From positions 1 through 24,738 of the forward strand of contig CAJNOQ010002357.1 in the NCBI GenBank assembly GCA_905250885.1: a stretch of DNA of 24,738 bases. The letters are read 5' to 3'. This DNA is from Didymodactylos carnosus. Taxonomy: Eukaryota > Rotifera > Eurotatoria > Philodinida > Philodinidae. Below are positions 21,401 through 24,738 of this stretch, in pieces. Each line of letters starts with the position of its first letter. Positions within the stretch are counted from its first letter, which is position 1. The position numbers and the translations under genes are program-made. The notes under the pieces are model-generated. The model saw only the letters and a list, made by a program, of their open reading frames with translations, made no database searches and had not been told where the DNA came from.

Positions 21401-24017
21401 AAATTCTAAACGAAGTTTATCTTCGAGTAAATATTCTAATTTATCTCGAATAAGATCACGTTCATTAGTAATTAATTCAATATCACGTTTAAAACGTGAT
21501 AAATTTAATTCAACTTGTAACAATTCTTGAACACGAATTTGATATGATTCAATTTGTTGTTCTAAATATTGACGAGAATCAGACAATAAATGATCTAAAT
21601 TAAAAAAAAAAAAACGCTTTTAACTTCAAGTTGTCCGATAGCATTTTACTCTTAATTGTAACAATATATACTTTCTTGTTGTAATTCATCAATCTTCAAT
21701 TTCAAATGATCAAATTCATCTAATTTTTCTCTACAACGAGATAATTCTTGTTCACATTTCTCTATTTTACTAACCTATAGAGAGAGAGAGAGAGAAATAA
21801 AAATATTATAATCAAAGTATATGTAAGAGTTTTATTTACTTTTTCTCTTAATGAATCAATTTCATCTCTATATAATCGTGTTAATTTTGATTGTTGACTT
21901 AATTCCATATTATCATTTTTTAAACGATTTACTTCCAGTCGACATGAATCTAATTCATCTCGAATTGTATCAATTATATCTATTTTATCATCACTAAAAA
22001 TAATAAATAATATAAAACATTTTATATGTCTAATTTTTGTCTTCTTCTACGTACATATCCAATTTCATTTGTCTCATTTTTTGTTTATATTCACTAATTT
22101 CAATTTCGGGATGTTTTGCTTCTAAATCGTTCAAAAATGTATTTAATGATGTTTGACTAGGTGTTGAATGTAAACCTCCACCACCACTCATATTTTTTTC
22201 TCCTTTTTCTCCTCCTTGTATTAAATTTGAACCCGATTGATATTGTTCAAGTTTTTGTTTTAATAAATCTTTATCTTGTTCTAATTCTAATATATCTTCA
22301 TAAAGTATATCACGTTCTTGAACTAATTTTTCAATATTTAAAAATAAAATTTTCAATGATTCATCTTTTGGTGTTGATGGTTGAATAGTACTATTTATGT
22401 CATCGGTAAATTCTTGTAAATAGGGCATTAATGACTGTTGAACAGGCTCATCAAGAGTTTGTAAACGACGAATATGAACTTCTTTTGAATCTCCCGATAT
22501 TGAACATGCTAATAGTAACAATAAGATACGTTCGATTTCATTAAATGAATATTCTAAATAGAAACAAGAATAAAGTGGTATTAGTATTTAAATACTATGA
22601 AACTTTAAATGTATTCTTCATGTGTTTACCAGCATAGGGTTCTTTAGCAATCATATAAATATTAGGTAATTTTGTAACAATCAAATATCGCAAAACATCC
22701 TGAAAACATAGAAGTTATTGTAACAAATGTAAAGTTTATTTCGCTTGTCATACCTGAACAAATGATCTTATACTTCTTAGAATAAAATCTAAATTGACTA
22801 GTCGACTACTCGTATCATCAGCATCGTGTGGAAGTTTGGAATTTTGTAATCGAGGATCACTAAACAAATGAGTTGAAGATATATTTTTTTTAAAAAAATG
22901 AGATTTTGATTGGCTAGAATACACTAAAACATTCTTTTACTATGTAAGAGCTGAACGATTCGTTCATTTATGGTTTGCAATCAAAAAGCATGTCAAATAA
23001 TAATTCCAGCAGGTAATAAAGTAATCATAAGACGGCGAATTATTCTATCATTCTCATTCTGTTTAAAGTAGTACCCAAGCGTCGAAAAAAAATCTAGTAT
23101 CGCCCAATTCATCTAGATTACTAGATTTTTACTCGATTGCAATTATTGCATAACGACAGTAGAAATCTAGCAATCGGGCGATTGCTAGATTATTTCTAGT
23201 TGCAACTACTGATTTATCGCTCGATAATCGATCGATTTAGCTATTGGTAGTTACACGTGCAGACATATCTAGTTAAAAATTTCTTTTCCAACTAGTAATC
23301 TAGATGACAACTAGTCGTATATCGCCCAATTACAGACGAAATGTATCTAGATTTTTTCCATAGGTGATGTTTTCCTGAGTACCGTAAAAAGTTAGTACTC
23401 TTATTTGACTATCACACATCTGCACAGAGGTCTTTTACTTTCCACGTCCATCTAATACATATTTGAACTGACTAAACGAGTTTCTATAAGTATTTTTAAA
23501 CTTTTTTTGCATTTGAATCACTTACATTGATCGAATTATTAGATGAAAACATGAACTGTTAATGAGAGCTTCATATTGAATTTTTGATTCAACAAAACCT
23601 TCAGCCTAAATTAGAGAAATAATACGCTTATAAATTAAAGGAAACAATCGTTTGTAGAAACCCTACCCAAACAATCAGCGGACGTTTGAGAAACTGATTT
23701 ATATCCAATGTTACTGGAGAAATGCTCATCATTGCGTGTCACCTCAAAAAAAGTAATAAATAGTACAGGTTTAAAAATGCGTTTAACAGAAATCATTAAA
23801 ATATACGTATACCTTTTCATATGAAGCCGTGCAAACGTCATTATATTATACATCAATTGATTGATCAACAAACTCAATCGTTCAGTCACTTACGTTGTGA
23901 GGTAATAGGATAAAAAATTTAAGAGAGAAAATTTTATCTGTTTGAAAAAGAAACCACTAACTTTCAGAGGCTTGACCCAATCAAATTTTGAACTTGAACC
24001 TTTTTGAAATTTGACTA
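12496..24017 (-). CDS. CCDC88-like: CCDC88-family protein (Girdin/Daple homologue), 24 exons seen, 5' exon missing
   Basis: Exons: 23962-24017, 23526-23605, 22754-22859, 22630-22699, 22055-22553, 21840-21993, 21672-21774, 21202-21594, 20798-21138, 19283-19795, 19060-19220, 18951-19002, 18452-18865, 17488-17607, 17229-17423, 17030-17175, 16880-16966, 16451-16668, 16318-16392, 15860-15922, 15743-15791, 15649-15685, 15525-15588, 12496-12740. All borders are GT/AG and the frame runs through to TAA (about 1,412 residues). The Hook domain spans exons 1-5 (FDWVKPL; ERILLLLLACSISGDSKEVHIRR). Exon 6 has the family motif LTRLYRDEIDSLREK, followed by about 900 residues of coiled coil. The coil ends in HEEARGYLEQL, then RQKELLEMKIMEQYK, matching the conserved end of Girdin/Daple coils. 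A basic segment (SRKTRNILDRLANRRSR) and a Ser/Gln-rich tail follow. Known relatives are cytoplasmic linkers of dynein, actin, endosomes or cell polarity. Vertebrate Girdin and Daple are longer (about 1,870-2,030 residues). No clear G-alpha-binding motif or PDZ-binding end is visible. No ATG is present in the first exon seen. Confidence 0.95.
13381..13727 (+). pseudogene. Plus-strand coding-like remnant in an intron of the CCDC88 gene
   Basis: Two overlapping open frames lie on the plus strand inside the large intron 12741-15524. The first starts at ATG 13381 (MSSSSVIDNLAPSRSP) and stops at 13488. The second runs 13464-13727 in another frame (EEFESVYDDVSASKGF ... ELVRNWDKCADRFPEESI). A single indel near 13464-13488 would join them. 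I do not recognise the protein. It could be a broken gene copy, or exons of a nested plus-strand gene with an intron acceptor at CCTCCTAAG (13455-13463). Confidence 0.35.
14376..14886 (+). pseudogene. MORN-repeat protein fragment, frameshifted, nested in a CCDC88 intron
   Basis: The plus-strand frame from ATG 14376 begins MSVRYCDVDPENKKLSPVYG and continues through a segment containing LVSLEVSLEKIVPLIDNLQ. An acidic and serine-rich linker follows, then MORN repeats. The second repeat reads YTGEWHDGKR ... ETYADGD and then hits TAA at 14781-14783. The next repeat (YNGEWQNDKRHGGGIETYANGD) is open one frame over, to TAG at 14884-14886. A small indel near 14777 therefore breaks the repeat. From memory, the N-terminal segment resembles one found in many bdelloid rotifer proteins, some of which carry ADP-ribosyltransferase or MORN domains. 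MORN repeats usually bind membrane lipids. An AG acceptor (TTCTTTTAG) ends at 14368, so an upstream exon is possible. Confidence 0.6.
15085..15303 (+). pseudogene. Unrecognised plus-strand coding-like frame after the MORN fragment
   Basis: Seventy-two codons starting KVAEYYFLVL after ATG and ending YECLLKGQH with TAA at 15301-15303. It includes EKMDQMLKFCSSRKMWKTM and ANYWIDYE, with a helical, amphipathic look. It could be a 3' exon of the MORN-bearing remnant, or a chance frame. No domain is recognised. Confidence 0.25.
15923..16317. other. Intron of the CCDC88-family gene, nothing further seen
   Basis: This 395-bp intron lies between exons 16318-16392 and 15860-15922. It contains only short open frames with no motif. 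Confidence 0.6.
17608..18451. other. 844-bp intron of the CCDC88-family gene
   Basis: Longer than most introns of this gene. Apart from the hairpin at 18076-18125 I see no exon or transposon border. Confidence 0.5.
18076..18125. repeat. 23-bp-arm hairpin in an intron
   Basis: CTCCCTTCACATCTAGATGT(CTT) is followed by a 4-base A loop and its inverse complement, with a single mismatch. It lies in the 844-bp intron 17608-18451 of the CCDC88-family gene. The rest of that intron shows no exon. The hairpin would be strong in DNA or RNA, but nothing shows that it is transcribed as a separate RNA. Confidence 0.75.
19841..20108. mobile_element. Inverted-repeat MITE with possible TA or TTAA target site
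   Basis: The arms start AAAAYCGGCTTTTC and stay similar for about 110 bp, including CTAACGTCATATTCG, TTCAGCGTGAAAAA and GTGTCACTCAAAGTTTAGC. The middle is AT-rich. The left arm carries an extra tandem copy of CATCAAAAAC that the right arm lacks. The flanks read ATTA at the left end and TAAT at the right, so a TA or TTAA target duplication is possible. That would point to Tc1/mariner-like or piggyBac-like origin, but the palindromic flank leaves the border ambiguous. No transposase is encoded. It lies in the 1-kb intron 19796-20797 of the CCDC88-family gene. Confidence 0.75.
20109..20797. other. Remainder of the 1-kb intron
   Basis: No exon or clear repeat is seen. A 78-codon plus-strand open frame at 20197-20433 has no recognisable motif and is taken as chance. 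Confidence 0.45.
21776..21797. repeat. (AG)n microsatellite in an intron
   Basis: A run of alternating A and G sits right at the acceptor side of the intron 21775-21839. On the gene strand it reads CTCTCT and forms the pyrimidine tract just before the AG acceptor, so its length could affect splicing. Confidence 0.8.
22055..24017 (-). other. Hook (microtubule/dynein-adaptor) domain exons
   Basis: These five exons encode the calponin-homology-like Hook domain. Landmarks in order are WVKPLK, YEALINSSCFHLIIRSIDPR, NLDFILRSIRSFVQDVL, LPNIYMIAKEPYA, then the LLLLLAC helix and the segment ending MPYLQEFTDD. In human Girdin/Daple the equivalents are WVKTF, the LVDGVFLN...INP segment, LPNVL and LLLLLGCAVQ. 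The acceptor of the first exon is phase 1, so an upstream exon must supply the ATG. None with a matching phase-1 donor was found up to 24738. Confidence 0.92.
23087..23357. repeat. Palindrome-rich repeat block (CTAGAT and TCGCCCAATT motifs)
   Basis: The ends read AAAAAATCTAG and its complement CTAGATTTTTT, so the block is bounded by short inverted repeats. TATCGCCCAATT occurs near both ends in the same orientation. The centre holds the palindrome AGCAATCGGGCGATTGCT. CTAGAT or ATCTAG recurs at least seven times. No target duplication was found. It lies in the 666-bp intron 22860-23525 of the CCDC88-family gene and is probably an old non-autonomous element. Confidence 0.5.
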
Positions 24018-24554
24018 CTGGAGAAACAGATTTTTCTTATACAAACAATCTTTTTTAAAAGTAATCAGAACAAATGAAGTTATTGTTATCGTAGAGGAGA
24101 AGTGAATGGAAATGATGAGGACGAAGTGAGATCAAGATGGCGACATAGAGAATTAGTCCCGCGCGCTGAATCAAAAACTCAATTGTCCATCCATACCTCT
24201 TCAGCAAACGCAATAATATTATCTATCTTACTTGACTGTGAGGACTGACAAATTGCATGAAAAAGTGCGCAAGCGTAATCATCAATCTCGGATGTGCGGG
24301 ATTCAAATTCATTGGATAGCAAGCTCCAAAATGGTCAGAAAATATGAAGACTATTGAGTACCGTAAAACAGTGACATACGGTAGCGCCATCAGAGACTTT
24401 TCTCAATAAGGAAAATTTTGAGAAATTGAAACAAGATATGTCATTATTTCGGCTTATAATTCAAACTTCCATCGAGTGAATTTGAGTCCCATACATTCCA
24501 AAAGAGGTGGCGTTTATTTGTCTTGAAATGTCCCTAGTGAATGTACTCAAGTGT
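24018..24554. other. Upstream flank of the CCDC88-family gene, start exon not identified
   Basis: The exon with the start codon should lie here or beyond the window. On the minus strand an ATG-led frame from 24314 (MNLNPAHPRLMITLAHFF) ends at the donor GTAAGA near 24234, but this donor is phase 0 while the next known exon needs phase 1. I therefore do not assign it. A GC-rich patch (CGCGCGC) lies near 24160. GAGTACCGTAAAA occurs at 24356 and also at 23378. Confidence 0.35.
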
Positions 24555-24713
24555 GAGTACTCAAAAAGTACTCTGATAGAAAAACCGGACGAGTACTCAT
24601 ACGTACTCACGCATTTTTTTACTCACTGAGTACTCACATGAGTACTCATGAGTGAGTAACAAGTACTCTGAGTACGACTTTGAGTACTCATGCTTGGGTA
24701 TTGTTGAGTACTC
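24555..24713. repeat. Cluster of the 8-bp palindrome GAGTACTC
   Basis: Six exact copies start at 24555, 24591, 24628, 24640, 24682 and 24706. At least four partial copies (GTACTC or AGTACTC) lie between them. Spacing is irregular (12-42 bp), so it is not a simple tandem array. The block runs to near the window edge and may continue. Such density far exceeds chance for an 8-mer. Confidence 0.85.
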
Positions 24714-24738
24714 ATACCACTTTCGGCAAAATACTCAT

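Larger units (their letters stand above)
16880..21993 (-). other. Long coiled-coil region of the CCDC88-family protein
   Basis: Exons from 21840-21993 down to 16880-16966 are rich in Q, E, K, L and N, with heptad-like leucines and no proline breaks beyond one insertion (KVPVTLQEVTDD in exon 19060-19220). The start is marked by YRDEIDSLREK and the end by KIMEQYK. The coil is about 895 residues, shorter than the roughly 1,100-residue coil of vertebrate relatives. Confidence 0.9.

Noticed and set aside
21775-21840. Possible frameshift at the exon junction after SLREK
   Set aside because: Recounting the A run gave five bases, so the exon 21840-21993 ends in phase 0 and joins the next exon without a shift.
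18520-22388. Plus-strand hydrophobic open frames opposite the coiled-coil exons
   Set aside because: They are antisense shadows: codons for Q, E, K and N on the minus strand read as L, F, V and I on the plus strand, imitating membrane segments.
24133-24144. YY1-like site CAAGATGGCGAC upstream of the CCDC88 gene
   Set aside because: A single short match, inverted relative to the gene and without a mapped transcription start, is too weak to annotate.
24234-24314. ATG-led frame MNLNPAHPRLMITLAHFF as the first exon of the CCDC88 gene
   Set aside because: Its donor is phase 0, but the next exon requires phase 1, and the peptide lacks convincing similarity to the start of Girdin/Daple.

Overview
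This window looks like nuclear DNA from a small-genome invertebrate animal. It is AT-rich, and its genes are split by many introns. Most introns are 50-100 bp with GTAAG/GTATG-type donors and T-rich acceptors; a few exceed 0.8 kb and carry repeats. I favour a bdelloid rotifer. One reason is that the start of the nested MORN fragment resembles, from memory, an N-terminal segment common in bdelloid proteins. The host assignment is an inference.

Two intron-rich genes, both on the minus strand, account for nearly all convincing coding sequence. Gene 1 (6779 down to 257 or 228, probably continuing past the left edge) encodes a secreted or cell-surface protein of at least about 520 residues. Its order is signal peptide, half a Ly6/three-finger-like cysteine module, a complete ten-cysteine Ly6/Quiver-like domain, then a series of EGF-like and related cysteine-rich modules. 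Its ATG codon sits directly against a splice donor, and every later intron is phase 1. Gene 2 (24017 down to the stop at 12496) is a CCDC88-family gene (Girdin/Daple) with a Hook domain, about 1,000 residues of coiled coil, the conserved end-of-coil motif and a low-complexity tail. I could place 24 exons in one continuous reading frame. The exon with its start codon was not found.

The 5.7 kb between the genes (6780-12495) has no convincing gene. It holds two short hAT-like elements, each with a perfect 8-bp target duplication, an inverted repeat whose arms encode similar peptides, two near-perfect palindromes and one orphan open frame. A third hAT-like element lies in an intron of gene 1. Long introns of gene 2 hold an inverted-repeat element (19841-20108), a 23-bp-arm hairpin (18076-18125), a palindrome-rich block (about 23087-23357) and broken plus-strand coding remnants, including a frameshifted MORN-repeat fragment (14376-14886).

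The right edge (24555-24713) carries six copies of the 8-bp palindrome GAGTACTC. I saw no tRNA, rRNA, CRISPR array or viral gene. The two genes have no evident functional link. The strongest novelty is the architecture of gene 1; the density of intact small transposons comes second.
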